Shown here in pieces: positions 6,555-13,249 of a stretch of DNA of 15,933 nt (position 1 is its first letter; each line of letters starts with the position of its first letter). The notes beneath the pieces are model-generated. The model saw nothing but the letters and a program-made list of their open reading frames with translations, had not been told where the DNA came from and did no database searches. The translations under genes and the position numbers were made by a program. Source of the DNA: NIOZ-UU13 sp041862635 (GTDB lineage Bacteria; Planctomycetota; Phycisphaerae; Sedimentisphaerales; Anaerobacaceae); NCBI GenBank assembly GCA_041862635.1, contig JBGVTO010000293.1:1-15933 (forward strand). Reading direction: 5' to 3'.

Positions 6555-8069
6555 ATGACGCAGGGCCGGGGCCGGAACAAAACGAGCCGGCGACGCAGCA
6601 GCTTGCGCATCGTTTTCTTTCACCTCGCAGCCATGGTCGTTGTCCTCTCGCCCCTCGTGGTGGGCGAGCTGGTGCTGAGATTGTGCGTCCCTCCTCCCCC
6701 AATCAATCTGGACGACCCCTACGTCTCGTTCGCCGGCCTGCGTCCCCTCTTCGTCCTCGACTCAACAGGCACACGCTTCGAGACAGCTGAAGAACGTCTG
6801 ATTTGCTTCTGTCCCCAGTCGTTCGCCGCCACGAAGCCTCCGGAGACGTTCCGTGCCTTCTGCCTCGGGGGTTCGACCATGCAGGGACGCCCCTACGCCG
6901 TGGAGACTTCCTTTACGACCTGGCTCAAGCTCAACTTGCGTGCCGCCCGGCCCGAAACGAACTGGGAAGTCGTCAACTGCGGCGGGATCTCCTACGCCAG
7001 CTATCGTCTCGTACCCATCATGCAGGAGCTGCTCAAGCATGAGCCTGATTTATTTATCATATACACGGGGCACAACGAATTCCTTGAAGATAGAACATAC
7101 CGGCCCCTAAAGAGAATGCCGCGCGCACTGCTCCGGCTGCATCGAGTAATGCTCAACCTGCGCAGCTACTCTCTTGCACACCGGTTCTTCTCTTCCCGTC
7201 GCGGCCGAAACTCAGGCGACGGACGCTCATCGAAGCCTGTTCTGCCATCCGAGGTCCAGGCCAGGCTCGACTTCAGCGACGGACTGGATTCCTACCATCG
7301 CGATGATGTGTGGCACCAAGGCATCATCGAACACTTCCGCCACAATCTTCAAACCATGGTCCGGATGTCCCGCGGCGCGGGGGTCCCCGTCATCCTCGTA
7401 AATCCGGTCACCAACCTGAAGGACTGCCCGCCTTTCAAGTCGCAGTTCCGCACCGACCTGTCCGAGCGAGAGAGGGAGCGCGTGGTCGAACTGTGGGAAC
7501 AGGCCGGAAAACTGGACTGGGCTGATGCCTACGACAAGGTCGGGCTCCTTGAGCAGGCCGCCGCGCTCGACAACCGGCACGCAGGGCTCCTTTACCTGAT
7601 CGGCAAGTGCTACGAGTACATAGGACGCTCCACAGAAGCAAAGAAATGGTTCCTGCTCGCGAAGGAGGAGGACGTCTGCCCACTGCGCATCCTTGAACCC
7701 ATGCACGAGGCCATTCTGGACATCGCCGCACAACATCGCGTACCGCTTGTGGACGCCAGGATGCTCGTCGAGGAACGCACAAAGGACGGAGTCCCGGGTG
7801 ATGAATGGCTGCTGGACCACGTGCATCCGAGCATCGCGGGCCATCAGCTCATTGCCGACTCACTGTACAAGACCTTGGAGGAGATGGAACTGGTGCGCAC
7901 TGGCCAGGACTGGCGGACAACCCGGGACGAGCTGTGGCAGCGCCATCTTTCGTCCCTGAACGAAAACTACTATGAGCAGGGGCTCACCCGGCTCCAGAGG
8001 CTGCGCAACTGGTCTCGTAAGCCCATTCCAAATCCACATCCTCGCCCTTCCGGCTCCACGCAGAATTGA
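6555..8069 (+). CDS. SGNH/GDSL-hydrolase-like protein with N-terminal membrane anchor
   Basis: From ATG 6555 the protein has 504 residues. A basic N-terminus (GRNKTSRRRSS) leads into one membrane segment (about residues 17-44). The SGNH blocks then follow in order: LGGSTMQG (nucleophile Ser), NCGGISYASY (Gly), YTGHNEF (Asn) and LLDHVHPSIAGH (Asp and His of the DxxH motif). A helical insert (WADAYDKVGLLEQAAALDNRHAGLLYLIGKCYEYIG) looks TPR-like. This arrangement suggests an extracytoplasmic esterase or acyl/acetyl-group hydrolase acting on a glycan or lipid; the substrate is unknown. The start is chosen for the anchor topology. GAAGAGAAA upstream is only a weak ribosome site, and the frame opens earlier. 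Two sampled lines are 63-65 % GC against about 45 % in neighbours, so transfer is suspected. Confidence 0.75.
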   Translation: MTQGRGRNKTSRRRSSLRIVFFHLAAMVVVLSPLVVGELVLRLCVPPPPINLDDPYVSFAGLRPLFVLDSTGTRFETAEERLICFCPQSFAATKPPETFRAFCLGGSTMQGRPYAVETSFTTWLKLNLRAARPETNWEVVNCGGISYASYRLVPIMQELLKHEPDLFIIYTGHNEFLEDRTYRPLKRMPRALLRLHRVMLNLRSYSLAHRFFSSRRGRNSGDGRSSKPVLPSEVQARLDFSDGLDSYHRDDVWHQGIIEHFRHNLQTMVRMSRGAGVPVILVNPVTNLKDCPPFKSQFRTDLSERERERVVELWEQAGKLDWADAYDKVGLLEQAAALDNRHAGLLYLIGKCYEYIGRSTEAKKWFLLAKEEDVCPLRILEPMHEAILDIAAQHRVPLVDARMLVEERTKDGVPGDEWLLDHVHPSIAGHQLIADSLYKTLEEMELVRTGQDWRTTRDELWQRHLSSLNENYYEQGLTRLQRLRNWSRKPIPNPHPRPSGSTQN

Positions 8070-8079
8070 CCTTTAGGAA

Positions 8080-8102
8080 TCTAATGAAATCAGAGGTCTT
8101 AA
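8080..8102 (+). repeat. Three-copy intergenic element, copy C (right half)
   Basis: This 23-bp copy is an exact inverted match to 4776-4798 and a direct partial match to copy B. The TTGAAA half of the element is missing; instead the GC-rich SGNH gene ends 10 nt upstream (stop 8067-8069). The junction looks as if that gene, or whatever brought it, replaced the left half. Confidence 0.6.
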
Positions 8103-8479
8103 TGATTACCACACACACAATTATAGCACGAACTATTCTATCATCTCCCTGCTCGGCTTGCCCCGTAGTATTGTCAGAGACTGCCCTTTCCTGCGGGGCT
8201 TGCATAAATGCTAAAAAAGAAGGGAGACAGGCGCCCCCCAGTTGTAATGTGGGCTTAATGAACCCGCCTGTCTCCCTCTGTGAAGGAAAGAGTATTATGC
8301 CTGTTTTAAGGTGCAGCGACCTGGTTAGCTAATAACCCCCAATATCTAAAATATAACTGATTTATCTCGATGTGCAAAACAAATAAAGTTTTTGCTTTTT
8401 CGTTTATTATAGGTCCAATAATACCCCCAGCTTCCCTCATCCACCCCCTTCTCGCGGATTCCGTATTCCTGTAATTTAT
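8103..8479. other. Intergenic region without a convincing gene
   Basis: Short frames here lack coding character; one runs from a TTG at 8066 to 8332 through copy C and the hairpin. Visible structure includes a GCCCCG/CGGGGC inverted repeat (8160-8165 with 8194-8199), the long hairpin at 8221-8277, and the inverted 27-mer partner at 8358-8384. The stretch after 8333 is AT-rich. Confidence 0.4.
8221..8277 (-). terminator. 13-bp perfect stem followed by T tract on the minus strand
   Basis: AGGGAGACAGGCG (8221-8233) is perfectly complementary to 8265-8277, enclosing a 31-nt loop. Read on the minus strand the stem is followed by TCTTTTTTAGC, a good U tract; on the plus strand there is none. No minus-strand gene upstream explains a terminator here. 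The loop is long for a terminator, so a structured small RNA is the alternative. Confidence 0.4.
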
Positions 8480-8508
8480 TTGATTATTGAGCCTAAAAAA
8501 GCTATAAT
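8480..8508 (+). promoter_or_regulatory. Strong sigma70-like promoter of the pseudopilin gene
   Basis: TTGATT (8480-8485), a 17-bp spacer and a perfect TATAAT (8503-8508) form the best promoter in the window. A start near 8515 gives a leader of about 109 nt before the ATG at 8624, containing the structured segment at 8526-8585. Confidence 0.65.
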
Positions 8509-8525
8509 CCTTTTGTGCAATTATA

Positions 8526-8585
8526 GGCGGTTCGATGCAGACACATCAAGACAAAGCTATAGACCAGCACGATGTAGCGGTGCCC
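8526..8585 (+). ncRNA. Structured leader faintly resembling a c-di-GMP-I (GEMM) riboswitch
   Basis: The order of elements recalls the GEMM-I aptamer. GGC opens (8526), then a short hairpin (GATG 8534-8537 with CATC 8544-8547), then GACAAAGCTA (8550-8559; the family has GACGCAAAGC), then a second arm closed by GCTA/TAGC (8556-8559 with 8575-8578), ending GTAGCGGTGCC (the family has GGTAGC-GGGTT-CC). The first hairpin loop is six bases, not the usual GAAA, and two core bases (GC) are absent. GEMM riboswitches often precede pilin-type genes, as here. It may be a degenerate or divergent member, or a coincidence. Confidence 0.3.
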
Positions 8586-8623
8586 TTATGAATAGAAAAA
8601 AAGATTTACCCTGTTAGTTAGAA

Positions 8624-9430
8624 ATGAACATTCCTGATCGCCAAAGCGGAAGTTTTCTAACGGGCCCCGTGAGAAGAAACTTCTCTAATGGGGCGGGCTT
8701 TACCTTGATAGAGCTTTTGGTAGTGATTGCCATCATTGCGTTATTGATGGCGATACTGATCCCGGCTTTAACCAGGGCACGAGAACAAGGTAAACGGGCG
8801 GCTTGCAGCCACAATCTCAAAGGTTTAGTTTTGGCCTGGCTAATGTATATCGACGACAATGACGGTCACTTGGTAAAAGGCAACGCTGGAGATAATGGAT
8901 GGGTAAAACTCCTCGGAACATTACCAAATGAGGAGCCTGTCGAAGACCAGCTGGATACCATAAGAAATGGCCTCTTATTCGAATATGCCAAGATGACCAA
9001 GCTATACCGATGTCCGGTCGCCGAGAGAAATGAAATGCGGACTTACAGCACAGTTCATGCTATGAATGGACTGAAATTCACTGGAAGCGGTGACGTACAT
9101 AAGAAATTATCTGAGATTAGGAGACCTGGTGAAAGACTGGTTTTTCTCGACGATTATGGTGAAGATTGGGATGCCTGCTGGGCCGTTTGGCATACACAAC
9201 CATCATGGTGGAATCCCATCCCAATGCGTCACCACGGCGGAACGACTTTGGCATTTGCGGAGGGACATTGTGAATGGTGGGGCTGGAGGGACCAACGTAC
9301 CATAGATTATGGTAACGAGCCATGGGCTATCTCAGAAGCCGGAGCAGGTATAGAGAAAAATCAACCTGGCAATGTCGATTTAATGAAATTGCAGAAAGCA
9401 GCATGGGGGTCTTTAGGATACGAACCTTAA
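8624..9430 (+). CDS. Prepilin-type (type II secretion pseudopilin-like) protein
   Basis: The 268-residue protein has a 25-residue basic leader ending in Gly, followed by the prepilin signal FTLIELLVVIAIIALLMAIL. Prepilin peptidase should cut after Gly25 and methylate the new Phe. The downstream domain ends in RHHGGTTLAFAEGHCEWWGW and then a QPGNVDLMKLQKAAWGSLGY-type tail. I recognise this as the expanded planctomycete/lentisphaeral pseudopilin family, whose members usually have an H-x9-DG motif (here H-x9-EG). The role is assembly into, or display by, a type II secretion/type IV pilus-like machine; a specific function is unknown. The ribosome site before ATG 8624 is weak. A GTG at residue 16 has no better one. 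A hairpin (GAGAAG-AAA-CTTCTC) lies within the early coding sequence. Confidence 0.85.
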   Translation: MNIPDRQSGSFLTGPVRRNFSNGAGFTLIELLVVIAIIALLMAILIPALTRAREQGKRAACSHNLKGLVLAWLMYIDDNDGHLVKGNAGDNGWVKLLGTLPNEEPVEDQLDTIRNGLLFEYAKMTKLYRCPVAERNEMRTYSTVHAMNGLKFTGSGDVHKKLSEIRRPGERLVFLDDYGEDWDACWAVWHTQPSWWNPIPMRHHGGTTLAFAEGHCEWWGWRDQRTIDYGNEPWAISEAGAGIEKNQPGNVDLMKLQKAAWGSLGYEP

Positions 9431-9457
9431 AGAACATGGTCCCAGCAGGACGATACA

Positions 9458-9473
9458 CCCAAAGAGTCTTGGG
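9458..9473 (+). terminator. Weak hairpin after the pseudopilin gene
   Basis: CCCAA (9458-9462) pairs with TTGGG (9469-9473) around a six-base loop, followed by CTTCTTAAT. The stem is short and the T content modest, so termination is only a possibility. Confidence 0.2.
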
Positions 9474-9501
9474 CTTCTTAATATTCGACACCGGCCGATA
9501 A

Positions 9502-9697
9502 AACAGGCTGATACCGCATATAAATCAAGCTCTCATAAATTTATTCGCAGAGAATCCGTTAAAGCCGGTCGCAATCTTTGCCGATAAAAAGACCGATAAG
9601 GCAATAAAGGGACAGTTGGTCTAAAGCGATTACGCCGCTCCGTCGCTGAAGCTGTTGAGCGTAGGTGACACGACCGAGCTGGAGCATACCGAACAGC
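9502..9697 (+). pseudogene. Possible decayed coding frame ahead of the CBS gene
   Basis: One frame reads as plausible protein (ALINLFAENPLKPVAIFADK and GQLV). It meets TAA at 9622, then continues in the same frame as SDYAAPSLKLLSVGDTTELE before running into the CBS gene in a different frame. Composition is protein-like on both sides of the stop, which suggests an old gene remnant. I do not recognise the family, and no start codon with a ribosome site is seen. Confidence 0.2.
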
Positions 9698-10795
9698 ATG
9701 GAAAACGGACAACTAAAACTCATCGATGTTATAGAACAGATGTGCACTGAGAAAGATGTCTCTTTTCAGCCTATGCGTGTTGCCCGGGACATTATGAATA
9801 CCGATGTTAAAACACTGACCCTCGACCATACCATAGGCCACTGCCTAAAGTTTATGAAAGGTCGTAGAGTCCGGCACGCTCCTGTGGTGGACCTTCCAAA
9901 TGAAGGAGAGACAAAGCCGTACTTTGTTGGTGTCGTTTCAGAAAGAGATGTCTTGCGACTGAACGAACCGGATACCGAAATAATCAACAAGCGAAAGAAA
10001 GGCCAAAGATCCCTGCGGCAGTTGCTGGTAAATATAGTGGCCAGAAAACCCAAGTCTGCCTCCCCTCAGACTCTGGTACAGGACGTCATTATGACCATGA
10101 CCTCTAACCATATTGATATGGTGCCTGTTCTCGACGACGCTGATTTAGTGGGTATCATCACGACTACGGACCTCATGAAGCTCTTCTTCAAGCTCGATGA
10201 GGTGATACACAAGCTGTGCCCGAAATTGAAAAAAGGTGCCCCACCTGTTGATATGGCTTCTGAAAGCGCAGCTAAGGCCAATATTTTGTCCTCATGGGTT
10301 TTTCGAGTCGTTCGAGAGATTATGACCGAACAGGTGATTTCTCTGGAGCCTCAGGACGACTTAGCCAGAGCAATCGAAGTCATGCAGGACGAAGAAATCA
10401 GACACGTCCCAATAATGGATGAGCAGGAGAAATTTGTGGGCCTGGTCTCCGATAGGGATATTCTGCGGAATCTTCCCTATGCCGGCAGGCGACCACCGTC
10501 ACCCCCAAAGAGATTTCGAGAGCACCTGTTTGCAACCAACTCATGGACCAAATGTCCCCTACTGCCCCTCGACAGCGTTATGGTACGGAAGGTGCTGCAT
10601 ATTTTGCCCGGCTGTAGTGTCTGCGAGGCGGCGGATATCTTGTACACGAAGAAGATAAGCTGCCTTCCAGTAGTTGACGAGCAGGAAAAGCTTCGGGGAA
10701 TAGTTACTGTTACCGACCTGATGCGAGCCTTGCTTGCCGCCTATGAGCCGGCTGAGAAAGCCGACCTAATCACAAGCCAAAGCAGCATCTGCTGA
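9698..10795 (+). CDS. Four-CBS-domain protein
   Basis: Four CBS motifs form two Bateman modules. Each shows the pattern of an (A/R)(D/E)IM-type start, a hydrophobic middle with H(A/V)PV(V/L) or LPVVD, and a closing G(V/I)(V/I)(S/T).(R/T)D(V/L)(L/M). They lie near residues 26-90 (ARDIMNTDV...VGVVSERDVL), 112-160 (PVLDDADLVGIITTTDLM), 206-260 (REIMTEQVISL...VGLVSDRDIL) and 296-348 (MVRKVL...RGIVTVTDLM). CBS pairs bind adenine nucleotides and regulate partner domains, but no enzyme or channel domain is attached, so this would be a stand-alone cytoplasmic sensor. The frame also opens at a GTG at 9665, but ATG 9698 better matches the protein-like start; GGAG at 9681-9684 is 13 nt away, rather far. 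The partner is not evident from neighbours. Confidence 0.85.
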   Translation: MENGQLKLIDVIEQMCTEKDVSFQPMRVARDIMNTDVKTLTLDHTIGHCLKFMKGRRVRHAPVVDLPNEGETKPYFVGVVSERDVLRLNEPDTEIINKRKKGQRSLRQLLVNIVARKPKSASPQTLVQDVIMTMTSNHIDMVPVLDDADLVGIITTTDLMKLFFKLDEVIHKLCPKLKKGAPPVDMASESAAKANILSSWVFRVVREIMTEQVISLEPQDDLARAIEVMQDEEIRHVPIMDEQEKFVGLVSDRDILRNLPYAGRRPPSPPKRFREHLFATNSWTKCPLLPLDSVMVRKVLHILPGCSVCEAADILYTKKISCLPVVDEQEKLRGIVTVTDLMRALLAAYEPAEKADLITSQSSIC

Positions 10796-10860
10796 CTTTC
10801 AGCTTTATACGACAGCTCTGCCCCCCACGCTTTATGCTCCACGAAATACGAATTTTCCCC

Positions 10861-10889
10861 TTGACTTTTTCCTTCTTTCCTCTTATTTT
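10861..10889 (+). promoter_or_regulatory. Sigma70-like promoter upstream of the PepSY-like gene
   Basis: TTGACT (10861-10866), a 17-bp spacer and TATTTT (10884-10889) match consensus at five and four positions of six. The start near 10896 would give a leader of about 105 nt containing the hairpin at 10926-10954. Confidence 0.4.
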
Positions 10890-10925
10890 ACGCAAACAAC
10901 GCGAGATACGCATCAATAGATATCA

Positions 10926-10954
10926 GCGACGGGCCTCGGCCCAGAGGCCCTCGC
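10926..10954 (+). other. GC-rich leader hairpin
   Basis: GGGCCTC (10931-10937) pairs with GAGGCCC (10944-10950) around a six-base loop. The stem extends by GCGA/TCGC past a single bulged C. No T run follows, so a terminator is unlikely. It lies between the promoter and the ribosome site of the PepSY-like gene. Confidence 0.4.
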
Positions 10955-11001
10955 TTGAAAAGCACGAAATGGAAATGTACGTTTAAGGAAGGAGATTGAT
11001 C

Positions 11002-12333
11002 ATGAAACTTAAATCAGGTTGGATTAACGCAATTCTCATCGCTGTCGGTTTGTCCACGATGCTGGTGGTTACAGGTTTTCCCTCTCAGGCTTCGGAACAA
11101 GAGAGAAAAGTCTCTGTCCCTCCCTCGGAGCTGCCGGCTGTCATAAGAAAGGCTATCGAGGAAGCCTTTCCGAACGGCCGGATTATAAGAATTCAAAAGG
11201 AGGTGGAAGGAGAGGACCCGGGCCAATATGACGTGGACATACGTTCCGGCTCAAAAGAATATGAAGTTGAAATCTCCCCGGAAGGCAACATCATTGAGAG
11301 CAAGGAGAGAGCACCTGCAGAAACAGCCCCAGAGCAAGAAAAGAAATGGACGGATTCTTTCGCTCTGGAGAACTGCACATTCTCTTCCGTTGGCAGGAAT
11401 CGGTTCTTTATTCTCGAGCCGGGTAATCAACTGGTACTCGAAAGTCGTACAGAAAAAGTGGTGATTACCATCCTGGACCAAACCAGGAAGATCGGTAGTG
11501 TAAAAACGAGAGTTGTCGAAGAACGGGAAGAAGAGAACGGAGAGCTGAAGGAGGTCTCGAGAAACTTCTTCGCCGTTTGTAGAGAGCACGGCGACGTATT
11601 CTATTTCGGTGAGGAGGTGGACATTTACGAGGACGGCAAGATAGTCAAGCACTCCGGCCAGTGGCGAGCCGATGAGAAGAATTCCAGAGCGGGTATCATG
11701 ATGCCCGGCACGATTCTCCTGGGCGCCAGACATTACCAGGAGATATCGCCGAACGCAATGGACAGGGCTGAGATAATAGCTGATGACGTAACGATGAAGA
11801 CGCCGGCGGGAACATTCAGAAACTGCATAAGAGTAGAAGAGACCTCCGGAATAGACCCCGAAGAAAAATGCTACAAAACCTATGCACCGGGTCTGGGTCT
11901 CATCCAGGACGAAGACCTCCTGCTGACCGGATATAGCGAAGCTAAAGAAGAAACCGTTTCACTCAAAGATTTACCACGTGCGGTACGCGCTTCCATAAAG
12001 AAACATGCCGCCGGAGGAAAAATCACAGAGATTGTAAAAGAGATGGTGAAAGGAAACCTCGTGTACGAGGCCGAGGTCCTCCTTAACGGCAGGGAGCTCG
12101 ACATCCTCATCTCTGCTAAAGGTAGGTACCTCGGGACCGAAGAGGAAGAAGACGCCAAGGCTCACCATGACGAGGACGGCGATGACGACGATGAAGACGA
12201 CGAGGACGACGACGATGATGACGATGACGGCGATGACAACGACGACGAGGACGAAGACGACGACAATGACGACGACGAAGACGACGACGAGGACAACGAT
12301 GACAGCGACGATGACGATGACGACGATAATTGA
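11002..12333 (+). CDS. Exported protein with two PepSY-like domains and a poly-aspartate tail
   Basis: AAGGAAGGAGA lies 7 nt before ATG 11002. The 443-residue product has a signal peptide (to about residue 30, QAS). Next is a PepSY-like module (LPAVIRKAIEEAFPNGRIIRIQKEV...YEVEISPEGNIIE, about 42-100) and a central beta-rich domain (FFILEPGNQLVLES...YKTYAPGLGLIQDEDLLLTGY, about 115-315). A second PepSY-like module follows (LPRAVRASIKKHAAGGKITEI...LDILISAKGRYLG, about 325-378). The C-terminal 54 residues are about 40 Asp plus Glu, Asn, Gly and Ser. PepSY-like modules occur in secreted inhibitory or stress-related proteins. The central domain resembles lipoprotein-like FF.L.PG beta domains of unknown role. 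The tail could bind calcium or mineral, which is inference. It follows a promoter and hairpin and has no clear operon partner. Confidence 0.75.
   Translation: MKLKSGWINAILIAVGLSTMLVVTGFPSQASEQERKVSVPPSELPAVIRKAIEEAFPNGRIIRIQKEVEGEDPGQYDVDIRSGSKEYEVEISPEGNIIESKERAPAETAPEQEKKWTDSFALENCTFSSVGRNRFFILEPGNQLVLESRTEKVVITILDQTRKIGSVKTRVVEEREEENGELKEVSRNFFAVCREHGDVFYFGEEVDIYEDGKIVKHSGQWRADEKNSRAGIMMPGTILLGARHYQEISPNAMDRAEIIADDVTMKTPAGTFRNCIRVEETSGIDPEEKCYKTYAPGLGLIQDEDLLLTGYSEAKEETVSLKDLPRAVRASIKKHAAGGKITEIVKEMVKGNLVYEAEVLLNGRELDILISAKGRYLGTEEEEDAKAHHDEDGDDDDEDDEDDDDDDDDGDDNDDEDEDDDNDDDEDDDEDNDDSDDDDDDDN
12169..12330 (+). repeat. GAY trinucleotide-rich tract encoding the aspartate tail
   Basis: Fifty-four codons are almost all GAC or GAT with scattered GAG/GAA, AAC/AAT, GGC and AGC. 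The mix of GAC and GAT shows it is not a pure microsatellite, so selection for acidity is likely, but length variation by slippage remains possible. Confidence 0.8.
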
Positions 12334-12648
12334 ACCTGACAATCGCCGCCTGTTCTCCACGCGAGATACGCTTCGGAGTTTACCCTGAGCGTAGCCCGCC
12401 CTGAGCAACGCCGAAGGGTCGAAGGGCTTCACGAGATACGAGGTAATAAACAGAGCCGCCCCCGCTCTTGCTTTCGCACCTGTGCCTGCGTTACCGACAG
12501 GTGCAGGCAAGAAAGTGGGGGGATAATGGAGCGGTAACAAACCGAAAGATGCGAAACTTGTTATTGTAGCCTGTGAAGCATAATCGGTGAGTTGTTAATT
12601 GGTGAGCGAAAGACAACTAACGAACAATTTAACCAATCCTCTAATCAA
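12334..12648. repeat. Intergenic repeat patch (CCTGAGC and ACGAGATACG families, structured segment)
   Basis: No gene is seen. GCGAGATACG (12361-12370) and ACGAGATACG (12431-12440) match copies at 10901-10910 and 10841-10850 (ACGAAATACG). Segment 12383-12427 belongs to the CCTGAGCGAAGCCGAAGGG family found again at 12980-13129. Segment 12462-12534 is a long inverted structure: CCGCTC pairs with GAGCGG outside and CACCTGT (12477-12483) with ACAGGTG (12497-12503) inside, while TGCCTG could instead pair with CAGGCA. The rest is AT-rich. Confidence 0.55.
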
Positions 12649-12876
12649 CTAATCCTTGGAATTCTTCTTTTCCAGATGTTGAGCTATTTGTTTCAACTGC
12701 TCGCATATCTCTTTGTTCTGTCGAAGCAGGGCCTCAATCTGCGAATGTATTGTTTTCGAGCCGAGGATGCTCTGGGCGAAGACCAGGAAAAACATCACTG
12801 CCACCGCCCCGCCGATAGCGATAAAGCTCACGGCCCACAAAATCTTTTCTACAAGCTCGTGCATACTGGCTTCCAT
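12649..12876 (-). CDS. Small membrane protein with C-terminal coiled coil
   Basis: The 75-residue product (from ATG 12876) has a short amphipathic start (MEASMHELVEK), one membrane segment (about residues 13-38, ILWAVSFIAIGGAVAVMFFL) and a charged helix likely to form a coiled coil (IHSQIEALLRQNKEICEQLK, ending KKNSKD). A second ATG at 12864 is preceded by GGAAG at a good distance and may be the true start; the frame also opens at 12909. I do not recognise a named family. Size and layout suggest a small inner-membrane protein with a cytoplasmic oligomerising tail. It reads toward the PepSY-like gene, with the repeat array at 12980-13129 upstream of it. Confidence 0.6.
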   Translation of the reverse strand: MEASMHELVEKILWAVSFIAIGGAVAVMFFLVFAQSILGSKTIHSQIEALLRQNKEICEQLKQIAQHLEKKNSKD

Positions 12877-12979
12877 CGTACAGTAACCTTCAAATACGAA
12901 ACGCTGCAAAAATCCATCCCTCTTACGACCACCTTCCTACAATACCCAAAAATCCCATACCCGTCAAACCAAAATTCAT

Positions 12980-13129
12980 CCTGAGCGAAGCCTGCCCTGA
13001 GCGAAGCCGAAGGGCTTGTCCTGAGCGAAGCCTGCCCTGAATTAGCCGGAGCCCTGAGCGAAGCCTGTCCTGAGCATAGTCGACGGGCCGAAGGGCCTGC
13101 ACTGAACCTTGCCGAAGTGCCGAAGGGGA
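12980..13129. repeat. Tandem array of CCTGAGCGAAGCC-family repeats
   Basis: About seven units begin CCTGA or ACTGA, at roughly 16-30 nt intervals. Several read CCTGAGCGAAGCCTG(C/T); others end GCCGAAGGGC. GCCCT and AGGGC ends allow small hairpins. The family is common as an intergenic repeat in bacterial genomes and yields spurious protein frames rich in SGQASLRA-type sequence. The flanks (12877-12979 and 13130-13159) show nothing else. Confidence 0.75.
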
Positions 13130-13159
13130 CCTTTACATTTTTAAATACCAAAAAAATCC

Positions 13160-13189
13160 TTGTCCTTTATACTTCAAGTGCTGTAATAT
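13160..13189 (+). promoter_or_regulatory. Candidate promoter of the EF-G-like gene
   Basis: TTGTCC (13160-13165), an 18-bp spacer and TAATAT (13184-13189) lie just after the repeat array and about 60 nt before the GTG start. An alternative -10 is TATACT at 13168-13173, without a good -35. Confidence 0.4.
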
Positions 13190-13249
13190 ACTTGGTTCTG
13201 AAATTGTCCAAACTGGAACCTGCAAACAAGCTTTTTGGAGACTTAAAAA

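Noticed and set aside
8066..8332. 88-codon plus-strand frame
   Set aside because: It starts at a TTG without a ribosome site and runs through element copy C and the long hairpin, so it is not protein-like in context.
11971..12540. Minus-strand frame with a Val/Ile-rich stretch
   Set aside because: It is the antisense of the aspartate-coding GAY repeats; the hydrophobic stretch is an artefact of the complement.
12980..13129. Possible CRISPR array
   Set aside because: Units are short and directly adjacent with no unique spacers of constant length; they fit a dispersed intergenic repeat family.
12849..13151. 100-codon minus-strand frame rich in SGQASLRA-type sequence
   Set aside because: It is a translation of the CCTGAGCGAAGCC repeat array, a known kind of spurious frame.
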